The notes under the pieces are model-generated. The model saw only the letters and a program-made list of their open reading frames with translations, did not search any database and was not told the origin of the DNA. A stretch of DNA of 64,000 bases, from NCBI RefSeq assembly GCF_020921035.1, contig NC_063157.1, positions 21,159,015 through 21,223,014 on the forward strand, in the 5' to 3' direction. This document shows, piece by piece, positions 11,516 to 22,893 of the stretch; the stretch's first letter is position 1; every line of letters starts with the position of its first letter. The DNA comes from Rhodamnia argentea. Taxonomy: Eukaryota > Streptophyta > Magnoliopsida > Myrtales > Myrtaceae. The position numbers were made by a program, and so were the translations under genes.

Positions 11516-14500
11516 ATGTCTGCAGAAGCTCAGAGGGTATTGGTGATTGAAGACGCTTCACCAGGAAACAGCCCGAACGCTATCAAATACGTCTTACATG
11601 GCTCTAGGATTTTTCCTGGAGACAAGCTGAAGCTCCTGGGAGTTCTCCGCGACTTTAGACACCCACGTAAGTAAGCGAGGAAGATGCATGAACTCTTGTG
11701 AGAACATGATAATGAGTTAATGCACCCGCATGTTAGAACTCATAGAAGGGAATGGAAGAAAAATACAGCGATATTGATCTCGCTCTACGACTTTTTTCTG
11801 TGAACTCCACTCTTTTGACTTGCCCTTATCACTTTTTCCTAGTGGGTTACAGGATCAAGATGGGTTCAAGTTCCTGGCCCGGACTACGCCAGGATATTGT
11901 CAGGGAACAAGTTGCATGGAAGCGAGAAGAGTACATCAACAACAGTGAAGTTTTAAAGGTTTCACGGCAATGCAACTCTATGAAGGTCAGGCAATGCCTT
12001 TCTGCATTATAGTCTTCAGTAATTGTAAATAGGTAAATTTTCAGTTGAAGTGAAACATCCAATTGAGCAAGTAGATGGAAAGATATATTGTAGACGTGTG
12101 GTAAAAAGCTTTACGCTGTCCAATATCTGAATACTAAATTGTCATTCTATGTTCGACGACTGCCGTCAATCTAAAGTTACTGATCTAACCAGTCAACAGA
12201 ACTGTGTCTACGTTATAAGTACGTGCATCCTTCTAGCATGAGGAGACTGCCCGGTTTAGCTGCTAATATTCAAGCTCAGTTCCAGAATTTGCGCAAGTCC
12301 ACAACTGTATGCCGCAAAATGTTCTATTGTAGGAGTGATGTGCCCCAATGTGACTGTTAGTTAAATGGCTCTTTGCTCGTCAAACTGCAGATTGCTCTGG
12401 ATATAGATGTACAAGGAGGAGCTTCTCCAAAAGAAGAAATCCTAAAAGCTGCTGAGACTTTTAGGGCAACATGGATAATACTCGACAGGTTAGTCAAACT
12501 TTTCGGTCATGAGACCAACGCATGTTGCTTTGAGTATTAATTGGTGTATCTACTGCTAGAGTTATCTTTCCATGTATACCTTATACTTCGTTTCAGAGTA
12601 CACTAAATAGTCTATAACTTACCAGAAAATTCGCAGACCAAGATACTTTCCAACCCAAATGAATTAGTGAATGCGTTGAGCAGATACATATCTCACTGTT
12701 AACAAAAGCGGGAAAGAGATTTTAGATCATCCTTAACAGTCCACAACAGCTTTAAGGCAATAGGAGCTAAATGGAATAAATTGACTGGCAATGATCACAT
12801 GTAAAGCTAACAAAGTCCATCACCTATTCTGATTGGATGATAGATTGAACACTCTGCATTACAGGGCGATTTAAACGGTGATTTTGAAATAAGTAGCTTC
12901 AAAGGTCAGGGTAAATGACACGTTTTCATCACTTAACTGCCGTTTTTGAGCTGGTAACCTATCAAATAGACCCGAAAGCTACTAAAATTTTCCGACATGA
13001 GCATGCCCTAGTTCTCATTTTTATGACATTCTGGAAGTACCCTTGCAACAGGAAAATGGAAAAAGACAAGGATTATCTCATGGAAAGACTCTCATGTGGA
13101 ATTTCAATAGTAAAACGCGATCATACCATTCAAGAGCTGAGACAGCCAAGTGCGTGGAATCTGCAGATGCAACATAGACGCAACTCTAGCAACTCAACAG
13201 GAAGTGATGAACCAGATCCAATGAGCAGGCACTACATTTGTTCCGTTTGCCACAACAGACGTCCAAGTATGGGATGGAAGAGAGACTTCGCTTTTGCAGA
13301 GATTATGGCTGCTATTAAGGGTATTTCTCAGAAAATCGCTTTGGACTCTGGAGTAGCCTGCAGGGGCGAGCTTAATGGACTGAAAATTACTGTTAAGCAG
13401 CACAACAACGCATGCTTCCAATCCAAAGTTCCCAAGCTCAGTGAAGTGAGACATGAAAATCTGGCCATGCTGCTAGGTTCATGTTCAGAAGGAAATCACA
13501 GGCTGCTTGTTTCTGAATATGTCTGCAATGGTTCGCTGGACAATCATCTGTCCAGTAAAGAAAGAAGTTAATACCACGTACCTTTTGATGTCATGCACAA
13601 ATTTGTCATCCGTGCGCACAATGGAATGTAGAGTCTAATGAGTACGATGTATGTCTTAATAATGCAGGAAATCCGGGTAGACTTCTGAGGTTGGATCAAA
13701 GGATGAAAATCGCCTTAGGAGCTGCTAGAGGCTTGGAATATCTCCATGTAAACAACATCATCCACCGAAATTTGAGGCCTGACAACATCCTCTTAACTCA
13801 TGATTACGAACCGCTGGTAAGTGCGCCTCATAATTTTCGTAATGACTCTTATGAAAGCAATGAAACTTGTTACATAATTGGTTTGTGGACGAAACAGTTG
13901 ATCTCTTTTTGCTCCAAAATTTATGCAGCATATTTTGCGTATAGTCATAGCATAATACCAATTGGACATTTCATTTACTTCATATGATCTTTTGTATATT
14001 TCAACACAAGCGAATGTATAATTTAGAGTCCTCATTACAAGTTTAGTGAACACGTGAATAGACATGTTCAGAAAACTGAGAAGACATATACCCCAAAAAA
14101 TTCATTTCATCCTTGTGGCAGCAAATAATAGATGAAAAGGAGTCACTGGTTTCATTAGCTCTAGCAGGGGAATAACTTAGTAGAGAGTAATGACAAGTGC
14201 AAAGCCGATCAAAATAAGTAAAGATCACTCGTTCCATGTAGAGATTGCAATTTGACCACCAAAGCAATTTGCAGCATCAAATCATCTGATATGCTGTATC
14301 ACTTGTGTAACAGCTAGGAGATTTTGGCCTTGAAATGACTCTGTATGAAGACTCTGATATCTCTTCTGAGACAAAGATCGGAACTTTGCCATACTTGGCT
14401 CCAGAATACGAAGATTCCGGCGAAGTGGGTCAAAAGAGCGACTGCTATTCCTTTGGGGTCATACTTCTACATCTGATCACAGGACTAGGAAGTACAGACC

Positions 14501-15565
14501 CGTTACTTGAAGACCAAACTATTGTAGAATGGGTAACCGCCTCAACGCTTCTTATACAGTCTCTGCCTGTATGGTGCGACTTCTACTGATCAAACTAGGC
14601 CTGAAACATTTCGCTAAAAATGCACGTCATTCGAATTTTTCCTCTTTTACCATTTAATGAAGGACAAAAAAGGGAACCCAGTAAAGATGCTCTGCATGAT
14701 TTATTCTGTGAAAGATTGCTTTATTGACCACACTGCAAGGAACTCAGGTCAAGATGGGAAAACTTTAGCACTTATTAGATTGCTCTTCTTCTCTTTTTGA
14801 GAGCTTGCAGTTTTGCAGGCAAAACCATTGTTAAAAGAAAAGAACTACAGCAAATTGATCGAACACAGCATGGTTGACTCTTATGATTTCGACCAACTCT
14901 CTGGGCTGATTCAAGTGGCAGAAAAATGCCTGAGCAAGAATCCTTGCAGGAGGATGTCCATGGACCAGGTCAGTGTGGCTAAATTTTCTCATATTCTGTA
15001 TAATCACCGCCTGGAAATTGGTTTACTCCACATTGAGTATGATAAACAAGTGTCCTACAGGCAGTCTTCGACATTATCTTATTTGTTGTAAATCATCTTA
15101 GCAAATAGAGAAGCTACTTCTGAAGTGTCAAGAAACTCACCATTTCTGCAATTTCGCAAATAATATGCACCCTCCTTTACATTTAATCGAAATGTGGAGA
15201 TCCGTGCTCTTGTGGCGCGATACAAAGCTTCCTGCCGGCGGGCTTTTTACATTTCGGCTGCTTCTATTCGTCAGGAACGTCTTCCGTGATTGGGAGGCAA
15301 CTTCACTTTCTCTCTGCATTTTCAGTCAAAAGAGTCAGTGGTACTAATCAACGGAAGTGAATTACAGGTGGTTAAAGCGTTGAATCGAATAGTAGACGGC
15401 AACACCGGGCCTGTTATGAGGAGCTTCTCGCCGGCACAATCAGATTCTCGAAGTGGCATTCAGGACTTCTCCTCCTCCTCCTCCTCCTCCTCCTCCTCCT
15501 CCGGGTTTCTCTCTGATGATAATTTCTTCGCTACACGAACATCGGCAATACATCTTTGCGCGTGA
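11516..15565 (+). CDS. USP-like domain plus kinase-like protein, probable pseudokinase (copy 2)
   Basis: Eight exons join in frame to 536 aa: 11516-11666, 11843-11985, 12391-12488, 13052-13554, 13668-13816, 14314-14532, 14819-14968 and 15368-15565. Seven of the eight donor phases and six exon lengths match copy 1 exactly, and introns are still partly alignable, so this is a tandem duplicate. Exon 4 is 105 bases shorter, which removes 35 residues from the linker and the start of the kinase fold. HRN replaces HRD (residues 331-333), DFG is kept (D351), and the glycine loop is unrecognisable. The last exon keeps the final helix (VVKALNRIVDGNTGPVMR). It then diverges completely from copy 1 into a tail with eleven consecutive serines coded by a (TCC)n microsatellite (15470-15502). 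A pseudokinase role is inferred. Neither copy shows a membrane segment. Confidence 0.82.
15470..15502 (+). repeat. Coding (TCC)n microsatellite, eleven serines
   Basis: A trinucleotide repeat in the last exon of the second kinase-like gene encodes a run of eleven serines. Such a tract should vary in length between individuals. Copy 1 has no equivalent, so the tail beyond about residue 490 is new in this copy. Confidence 0.8.
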
Positions 15566-16930
15566 CACCCACGACACCGCTGCAAGGAAATTCAAGCCTT
15601 CAATCGACCCGGAAGCCGGTCGTCCAATGAGACGAGGAACTCTCTGGGCTAATCCGGCCACCGACGGCTCGTGGCTCGGCGGAGCTTCGGAAGGATCGGT
15701 TGCTGGAAGTTGTCGCCATTCGAGCGGTACTGTGGTGGCCGGATTAGCGAAAGGTGTTCACGCTCCTTCTGCTCCGTTCGCTGAAGCCCTAGCTGTGAGA
15801 GGCGCGTGCTTGTGCTTGTTACTCTGTCAGAAGGAACTGATCTGCGCACTGATGGCGCCACTGGCAGCTTATCAGGTTATGATCTGGTGGGAGGAGGGAG
15901 GGAGCTTGAAAATATGCTGACCGATGGACACGTGTCGACCCCCTAATGGGATGTCTCGTTGCTGACATGGCAAAACAAGAGCACCCAATATTTTCTCCAC
16001 CTGTGGAGTTTATCACGGGCCAATCCGAAAGCCCATGAGCCTTACGTGGTACAACCGAAGAGTACTAGGATCCATGCTTGTTCAACCTTTTTAACTTTTA
16101 ATAAATAAAAAAAGGCATTTTTAATCTACTTAGCGATAGTGTTAGAGGATGTCAAACTTATGCACGCATCACCAAAAGATAAAGCTATATCAACAGATGG
16201 AGTTCTTAATATGTGCTCATTATCGAAGACGGATTCGGTGATCAACCGTCGATTATGGTGTGAAGAAGTCATAGATATGCACTTTGAGCGTATAACCAAT
16301 AATCTTGTTCTGATGATTTCTCTTGTTATTTGAAACTTGTTTTATTTTGAAGTTGTCCGGAATGTATTTTGGTTTGCGGTTAAATTACGATATTTCTCTC
16401 TTGTATCCCGAGAAAGTAAATAAAATGAAATATTACTTTTGATAAAAAAAAAAAACTACAAATTGGATCGCTAAAGTTCATCATAATGAAAAAATTCCCC
16501 CTTATGTTATAGCATTACTCGTTTACGAATGAGGGAGTTTTTTCAATCCAAATACAATAATTATTAATAGGGGAGCAACGGTTGTGATAGCACATATATT
16601 CTTGAAAGATAAGGGTATGCTTTTAGTTGCAGAGTATGCTTTGTTGTTTATTTTCTGTTATTTGCTTGTATTCTATGTACCTCTTGAATGTTATCGTAAT
16701 TAATGAATGAAATCTCTTTTTCGAAAAAAAAAAAAAATAGAAAACCAATGCGGTTTCCAAATAAAAAAGGAATCGGCCTGACCGGTTCACTTTCGATATT
16801 TTGCCGTGAACTGATCGGTTCGATTCGGACACCGGCCTTACGAGGCCGGCTCTAGAATAGAGCCTGTTTTGATTCTTTTGATTTTTGAAGCAGTGAACCG
16901 TTTGACCAAACAAAAAAAAAATGCAGTGAA
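15566..16930. other. Intergenic, possible 3' UTR and retroposon tails
   Basis: No gene is supported. The first part may be 3' UTR of the upstream kinase gene. The long plus-strand frame through 15453-15920 reads the TCC repeat as polyproline and is a frame shadow. Two A-tracts, at 16446-16456 and 16723-16737, each follow AT-rich sequence resembling the 3' end of a LINE or SINE (the second after taatgaatgaaatctc), so truncated retroposons are likely. From about 16770 to 16860 there is a ccggttcrg-rich patch like those in the element at 2.0-2.3 kb. Confidence 0.35.
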
Positions 16931-17060
16931 CCGATTCCACTTCTCAGATTCGGTCAGGTCTTCTTTGAATCTCTGACGGCGTGCGATTGCGCCTCCTCGG
17001 GCGATTCGATCTCTACTTCTTTCGCGATTCGCCATTCTCCCTGTGTTGGTGAGGAATCTC
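16930..17060 (+). other. Possible 5' UTR exon of the bL12m locus
   Basis: A pyrimidine- and CG-rich stretch ends at a plausible donor (gttg|gtgagg, near 17048). A plausible acceptor (ttctcttcag) sits near 19964, just upstream of the bL12m ATG. If real, this is a leader exon followed by a 2.9-kb leader intron crowded with repeats. This is inference from splice signals and composition only; a transcript would decide it. Confidence 0.3.
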
Positions 17061-17294
17061 TCCAGTTTTTATCTGTCTGTTCCACTTTTCTCCATTAACA
17101 AAATCTTTGTTTAGTTTAGAATTTGTGCCTTGCGTGAATGGAAGTTCAGTTTGATTTTAACTGTGAGTACTCGATAATATGGAATTAATATCACTTCAAT
17201 GACATGCTATGCAACCACGTATAAACTTTACAATGCCGTCAATCCTTCAAAATGCATGGGTTTGCCAGAAATCTGATTCTTTCTGGTTTTCTGG

Positions 17295-17475
17295 TGTGAA
17301 ATTTGATCTATCTACAGTGGAAATAATGTGGTCTATGGTGTTTTGACCATAATTGTCAGTTGGATGTGTTGTTCTTTGGCTATTTCGGTAATGGTGTTTT
17401 TCTTTTTCCTCTCTTTTTTTGCCCTTAATAAACTTTACAGAGGTATCTCTTTTCAGTTGGCATCAAGTGAAGTCT
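17295..17475 (+). repeat. Direct repeat, copy A
   Basis: This block is about 75-80% alike to 18880-19080, in the same order and orientation. Shared words include ttggatgtgttgttctttgg, aataaactt.cacagagg and atcagcatcaagtg-like segments. The two copies are 1.6 kb apart and flank a transposon-like ccggttcc patch, which points to a local duplication inside the presumed bL12m leader intron. Confidence 0.65.
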
Positions 17476-18221
17476 GTAGGCTCATTTGTTTCACTGAAAA
17501 CTTCATGATAAAGGAAAATATTTCATAGAAATTATTTTTAAGGAAAATGGTTCGTTGGTTTGGTGGTTTAGAGAAAGTGATTTCTTTCTAGCCAAAAGGG
17601 GAACGAAAAGGGGAAGTCGTTTTCCCCCAATTTAAGCTCGTTGTTTTCAGTCAATGTAAAACGTTTTCCTTAAATCGGTTTGTTTCCATCATTTAAACAC
17701 CGGAAGGTCGGAAAACGATTTCCTGGAGACAATTTTCATTCAAGTCAAAAGGGCCCTTAATTGGTTCTGCTTTCGAAGCATGAGAAGTGGATTCATTTCA
17801 GTGTTTACAAGCTTAGCCCTCTGATCAAGCCATTTTGCGTTCTCTTTGTATTCTTAAGAACTAGATCAAGTAATGCTCTTTGTATTCTTTGGTTAATTTG
17901 CCAACTTCAACTGTTGGTTAGTCTCCTAGTCTTCATAGTTCTCTTGTGGTTTAGCGATGATGTTGGTGCTCGGTTGCTGGGTGATCTGCTGTTGCTTCTC
18001 ATTTTTCCTAGATAAAGTCCTCAACTGGTGTGCAGTATTTCTCACTTGTGGAAAGCTAGGAAAAGGAGATTGCATGAAGCTGGTTTCATTCCTGACGTCA
18101 ACATCCTTTTTCCCGATGTTGTGGCTGATTATCGACTTAGATTGATTGGTTGTAAATCTATTAAGGCTAAGGCGCAGATGTGTCATGCTTAGCTATGATG
18201 TATTATATTTAAAGTTTGCTA

Positions 18222-18560
18222 CTAGGGGTGAGTGGTTCCCGGGTTCCATACAGGTTCTACCTAGAACCTACCCATCGAAACAGGTTTTTCATATTTTGGA
18301 ACCCGAAACCTACCCAAGATGAAAAATTGCTACTTCAGAGTCTAAAGGTCTTGGATCAATTAAATAAAAAAATGTATCAGAAAAAAAAAAAGCGTTGGCT
18401 GCTTCTCATTTTTACCTCGTAATTAGCAGGTTCGATTCAAGCCAGTTCTAGAGTCCGCAGTGCAGTTCCCGGCATCAAAAACTGGAAATCAGCTCTAACA
18501 AGGTAGATTCAAGTTCCTGGTCTGGAGCCTACAACCCTGGAACTGATGCACTAACGCGGA
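18222..18560. mobile_element. Decayed element rich in ggttcc/ggaacc repeats
   Basis: Starting at aggggtgagtggttcccggg, the stretch alternates ggttc-type and gaacc-type words (ggttccatacaggttctacc, ggaacccgaaacctacccaa). A similar patch at 19513-19630 repeats the phrases cctgggtccgg, ggctctgatagggtagg and ggaacctaccca. This pattern is typical of the ends of non-autonomous hAT-like elements; no transposase is seen. Confidence 0.45.
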
Positions 18561-18879
18561 GGGGTAAGGTCAAGATTTTGTTCCGATAGGGTTCATGTCA
18601 TATGTCGAAAGGTTTTTTGGACTGCAGTATTTAATCTGAAGAACTCTTGCCACTTGGACACTGGCTTTTCGAGAGAATTGACTTTTGAGTAGTGAAAATT
18701 TGCTTTTCTTACCTCTCGTTTCTCTCTCTTTTCTTTGTCTTTTCTACATTTTTTATGTGAGGTGGGTCACCAGTAGGGGTGAGCAAATTGGGATTTGGTG
18801 TCATTTTACTGAAGGCTTGCTTCTGTGAGTATTGAGAATCTGAGCCTGTGTGTTAGTGTTGGTAGAGGATGCTAATTTG

Positions 18880-19080
18880 GAGTGGTTTTGTGAAATTTAG
18901 ATCTGTGATCCACCAAAAGTGGAAACAATGTGGTATATATGGAACTTGGTAGTGTTTTGACAATGATTGTGAGTTGGATGTGTTGTTCTTTGGCTGTTAC
19001 AGCTAATAGTGTCTTCTTCTTTTTTTGGCCAAAATAAACTTCACAGAGGTTTCTCTTTGCAATCAGCATCAAGTGGGATA
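18880..19080 (+). repeat. Direct repeat, copy B
   Basis: Second copy of the block at 17295-17475. It carries gtggaaacaatgtgg, the shared ttggatgtgttgttctttgg core and gcatcaagtgggatatgc, with scattered substitutions and small indels. Confidence 0.65.
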
Positions 19081-19512
19081 TGCAAAGCAGAAGGAAATGT
19101 TGTTTTTTGTTCTTTCGCTCCGGGTATGAACAGTTTGGAATCTTGAATGCTATTCCCTATACTTGAAGTTGTGATATGACGTTCAAGGAACTTATTCTTG
19201 TACTTATACAAGTGCATTTAATGACTTTTTAGAATCCTTCAGCCTATGTGTTTTGGATCTATGTTTTTTGAAATCGTTGAATGATCCGCTACTTGAGGCA
19301 AATGGAATTATCATGATATCTTGGGATTTTTTAGATAAATTGATAGCTGGAGAGAACAATAGTCTACAGCATTCTAAGCATTCTAAACCGTACTGGACGC
19401 ATGGGATTTTTCTAGAGGGAATACTTGGGTCTCTTGTGAAGGATGAAACATCCGTATATTGTCTTCCTAAAAAGGTAAGTATGAAATTTTTTGGAAAAAA
19501 AAAAACAAAAAT

Positions 19513-19640
19513 GTAGGCCAGTTCCTGGGTCCGGGGTCCACCGGTTTGGCTCCTATTCCAAAAATTGGGAATCGGCTCTGATAGGGTAGGTTGCAGGTTC
19601 TTGGTTTGGAACCTACCCACTCTGAAATCGGTATTATCCA
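19513..19640. mobile_element. Fragment of ggttcc/ggaacc element
   Basis: About 125 bases share phrases with the longer patch at 18222-18560 and carry the same alternation of ccggggtccaccgg and ggaacctaccc words. No ends or target duplication were resolved. It lies in the presumed leader intron of the bL12m locus. Confidence 0.4.
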
Positions 19641-20006
19641 TAAAATGCTGGTAGCCAGAAAATGTAGTTGGATAGTGGTGATCTCCTTAACTCGGTGAGT
19701 ATGTTGGTTTTGGTAGACAGAAATTTTGAAGAATGATTGTGGATTCACTTAATTCTGTTATTTGATCCAGATTTTCATTTTCAAGCATTTGACTATTAAA
19801 TGTCGGTGTCCACTTAGCTTGTTTTGCATGCATGTTATCTCCTATATCTGAGGAGAGCATCAGAGGCAAAAATTATATCCGGCAGAGGCGAAAAATGTAT
19901 ACCAAATTGAGAATAGTATTACCATAAGGCTGGAATTCACGATAGCGAACTGCTTTCTCTTCAGCTGTGTTCACATGAATTGTCATCTTCACTAAGACTG
20001 CAAAGG

Positions 20007-20585
20007 ATGAAGCTTCATTCACTTCTCAGATCTGCATATATTCGGCTTTATCTCATGGGAATTACAGGACCATTGCAATCCCGCTCACTCCAACATGATT
20101 TTATCCCCAGAGATCCCAAAGCCAAGCCTAAGAGGTACAAATACCCAGCTTTTTATGATCCATATGGCCCAAGACCTCCACCCTCGTTTAAAATCATTCA
20201 GCCTGCTGAACATATAGCAGGAATGCCACCTGAAGAACGCTCTCAAATTGGACTTGCTCTTCGAGACAGACTAAGGCATCCCAAGATGCAGTCTATCTCT
20301 GCCAAATAAGGCATGGATCTAGGCCCACAAGGAAAAGCAGGATCCGACAAGGCTGAGGAAAAGAAGGCAGAGAAAACAGCATTCAATGTGAAGTTGGAGA
20401 AATTCAACTTGGCTGCAAAGATTAAAGTGATTAAAGAAGTCAGGGCATTCACCAATTTGGGGTTGGAGGCTAAGGACCTTGTCGAGAAGGTCCCTGTTTT
20501 GCTTAAACTGGGTGTCACCAAGGAAGAGGCAAATGACATAATAGAGAAACTACAGGCTTGTGGAGGAGTTGCAGTGATGGAATGA
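20007..20585 (+). pseudogene. Mitochondrial ribosomal protein bL12 (L7/L12), interrupted by a stop
   Basis: From ATG 20007 the frame reads MKLHSLLRSAYIR, then a plant-typical PKRYKYPAFYDPYGPRPPPS stretch and a PPEERSQIGLALRDRLRHP block. These are the N-terminal hallmarks of plant mitochondrial bL12. A TAA at 20307-20309 (codon 101) then interrupts. The same frame continues without a shift through GMDLGPQG, a Lys/Glu hinge and a full L12 C-terminal domain ([36 protein letters not shown]) to TGA 20583-20585. The normal GLKEAKDL motif lacks one residue (GLEAKDL). The intact protein would be a mitochondrial stalk protein recruiting translation factors. The coding part has no intron and no visible poly-A, so I cannot tell a decaying gene from an old retrocopy; a possible leader intron favours the former. 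Confidence 0.75.
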
Positions 20586-21137
20586 GAGCTCCAACCCGGA
20601 ATAGCAATCGAGAGCTATATGGATAAAATAACTCGCATGAATGAGCTTTCGACTTTGTTGAGATGTTCCTGACAAATTACAGCCGTACGTTGGAACTCAG
20701 AAATGCCAGATGGCATTCAAGTTGCATTCATCTGAATACTTTGCTGGAACTGGCTCTATGGTAGGGTAACTCGTATCTTTCAGATCTACGTGAGTTTTGG
20801 CTTTAACATGTTGTAGAAGTCTTCCGAGACCATTGGTAATTGCTGGTGACAGAATAAAGAACTGCTGCTCCTGGAGCTTGATTGGAACCAACACATTTTA
20901 CAGTCATAGATGTCTACATGGTATACAATAGTCTTGATGCTCGAGTTTTGTAAATATTTCAGTTGGATTGATGAGATCAAATGCTTCTTCTTCTCCTCTC
21001 TTTTGGAGAATGAGCAGTGTGATTGCCATTGATACGATGAGGAAGAGACAGATAAGCATATTCTTGCATGTGGATCGTGCTTCGGTGATGTTTTGAGATG
21101 AGGAATAAGAGTGCCATGGCGAGCGGCACGAAGAGAA

Positions 21138-22888
21138 TGTTAGATGTATGCATTAATGCAACTATGTAATAGTTGCATATTAGGGATTTCAGTTGTATTT
21201 TTAATTTTTTATTTAATTAATAGTAAAGGCGTGTTCATTCATTTGTCCAATTATTTATATATGTGAATGATTTTGTAAGATCGGTTGTGTCTTAATCTAT
21301 TCTTGAGATGTCAATAATATTGTGATGGGTTCACAATTAGACTGAATTTTTAAATTGTTCCTGGGTCAATGAATCATTGAGTGGATAGTAATGATCCTGT
21401 TAAGACCGATGTATTCTTAACTTCATCATTTAGTATTAGATACTTAAGGGAATGACGAGTCATAGATGCTTGTACCAAAAAAGTTCACTAAACGTGACAC
21501 GCATTGAACGATTAACAACATAAAAGCTTTTAGCATTGTCAATGTATAATGTTCATGCTCTGGTCTTGTGTAAATAATCCTTAGATCTAAGGTATAGTCA
21601 TGACTTGTGTGTTGGATAGTTATAGTTCATGAGTACACGTATTGCCAATTCGTTGATCCGTCTCTGTACTTAATGGTCATAGTTTGTTCACATACAAAAT
21701 TACACTTGTGTGCAAAATGGAATCTGTCTCCTTGTTACATGCAAGGTACAATAATTATGTCTAATGCGATCTAATCGTAACACTACATTGAAATCCTCTG
21801 TCGGGGTTGTAATCGAGAATGAAATATTTATGACTCGTATAAAATGAATGTCAATTCGATTTGTGTTGACCAAAAAAAAAAAAAGATTTGTACATATGAT
21901 CGAATTAGTGGCTTTACAAATATTCCATGATCTTTGTTTGATTTAGACATAGTAAGTAGAGAGATTGAATTACAATGTAGCCAAAGCCGACATGTTTATT
22001 ATATTCTTAAACCATTCACACTATTTGAGTAGTCATGACATATTACTAGATGTTACTCATCGCTTGTAGGAGCTGGAGATTGATCGGGACGATCACTTCT
22101 CTTAGTACATGTCTTACTAACAGCTCAATGATGAACATAGAGATATCACGCACCTTAACTAATACATGATGACGTTGAACGTCAAAGACAATACTGCAAA
22201 TATGTTTGCAATCACGACTATAGAACCGGTCGGATTGAAATTAAATTAAATGAGATTTAATTTAGTTATTATTTTTTGTTATGGGCGCACGGGCATATAA
22301 TGCACACGCTGATATATATATAGGGTAAGAACCCAATTCATTATCTTGGGCAAAAGCAAACTCCTTAGCTTAGTGAAGAAGCAATCTTCTTATCTTAGTG
22401 AAGAAGCAATGTGGAAGCTTGGTGAAGAAGCAACGTAGAAATTGCTAGTGCAAGGGTAGTGTGTGCTATTTTTGCATACTTAAGAAGAAAGGTTCTCTCT
22501 GAAGTGCGTGCATTTTGTGAGCAAGAGAGCATAAAATTATTTTCTTTGACCTTGCTCTTGTGACCAAAAGATTAATAGCGGATAGTTATCGCCACGAGAT
22601 TGCTAGCACAATTAAGGCGGTGATTTCCGCGAGTTCTTTCTTCGGTTAGACGTGCGATTTGTGGTGTGTCTAAACTAGAGATCCGACGTTTGTGAGGCTT
22701 GAACTGAAGAACATCCGAACCGACTGGTTTCAAACACGCTACAAGCGGCAACCTATTTAACCCTCTTTGTTTAACTTGATTTTTGATTGAAACGCATGAA
22801 CAACGTATTTGCAGATACATGTATGGATTTTTATTATCGCTGCGTTTTATGTTTTAATCTGCTTATGCATGTTACGTGTCTCCCAATA
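21138..22888. mobile_element. Solo LTR of a copia-type retrotransposon
   Basis: The element starts TGTTAGATG and ends TCTCCCAATA, close to the TG...CCCAACA ends of many plant copia LTRs. It is flanked by the same five bases, gagaa, at 21133-21137 and 22889-22893, as expected of a target-site duplication. A TATA-like run at 22312-22322 sits about 570 bases from the 3' end, where an LTR promoter would be. There is no internal gag-pol, so LTR-LTR recombination has removed it. The last base pair has decayed from CA to TA. It lies downstream of the bL12m locus; strand is inferred only from the TATA position (plus). Confidence 0.75.
21858..21891 (+). mobile_element. Tiny A-tailed insertion with 7-bp target duplication
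   Basis: gatttgt (21858-21864) is repeated at 21885-21891. The 20 bases between are gttgacc plus thirteen A residues. This looks like an extremely 5'-truncated retroposon inserted into the LTR by target-primed reverse transcription. Replication slippage is the alternative. Confidence 0.45.
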
Positions 22889-22893
22889 GAGAA

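Noticed and set aside
12915-13571. 218-codon frame with an N-terminal extension before the kinase exon
   Set aside because: The first part is intron. The acceptor at 13051 and agreement with copy 1 place the exon start at 13052.
15453-15920. 155-codon plus-strand frame with a polyproline run
   Set aside because: It is the TCC microsatellite of the kinase-like gene read in another frame, followed by non-conserved sequence. The serine frame is the one joined to conserved kinase exons.
20007-20309. Treating the first 100 codons of bL12m as a complete short protein
   Set aside because: It ends before the C-terminal domain that defines the family, and the reading frame continues cleanly after the stop.
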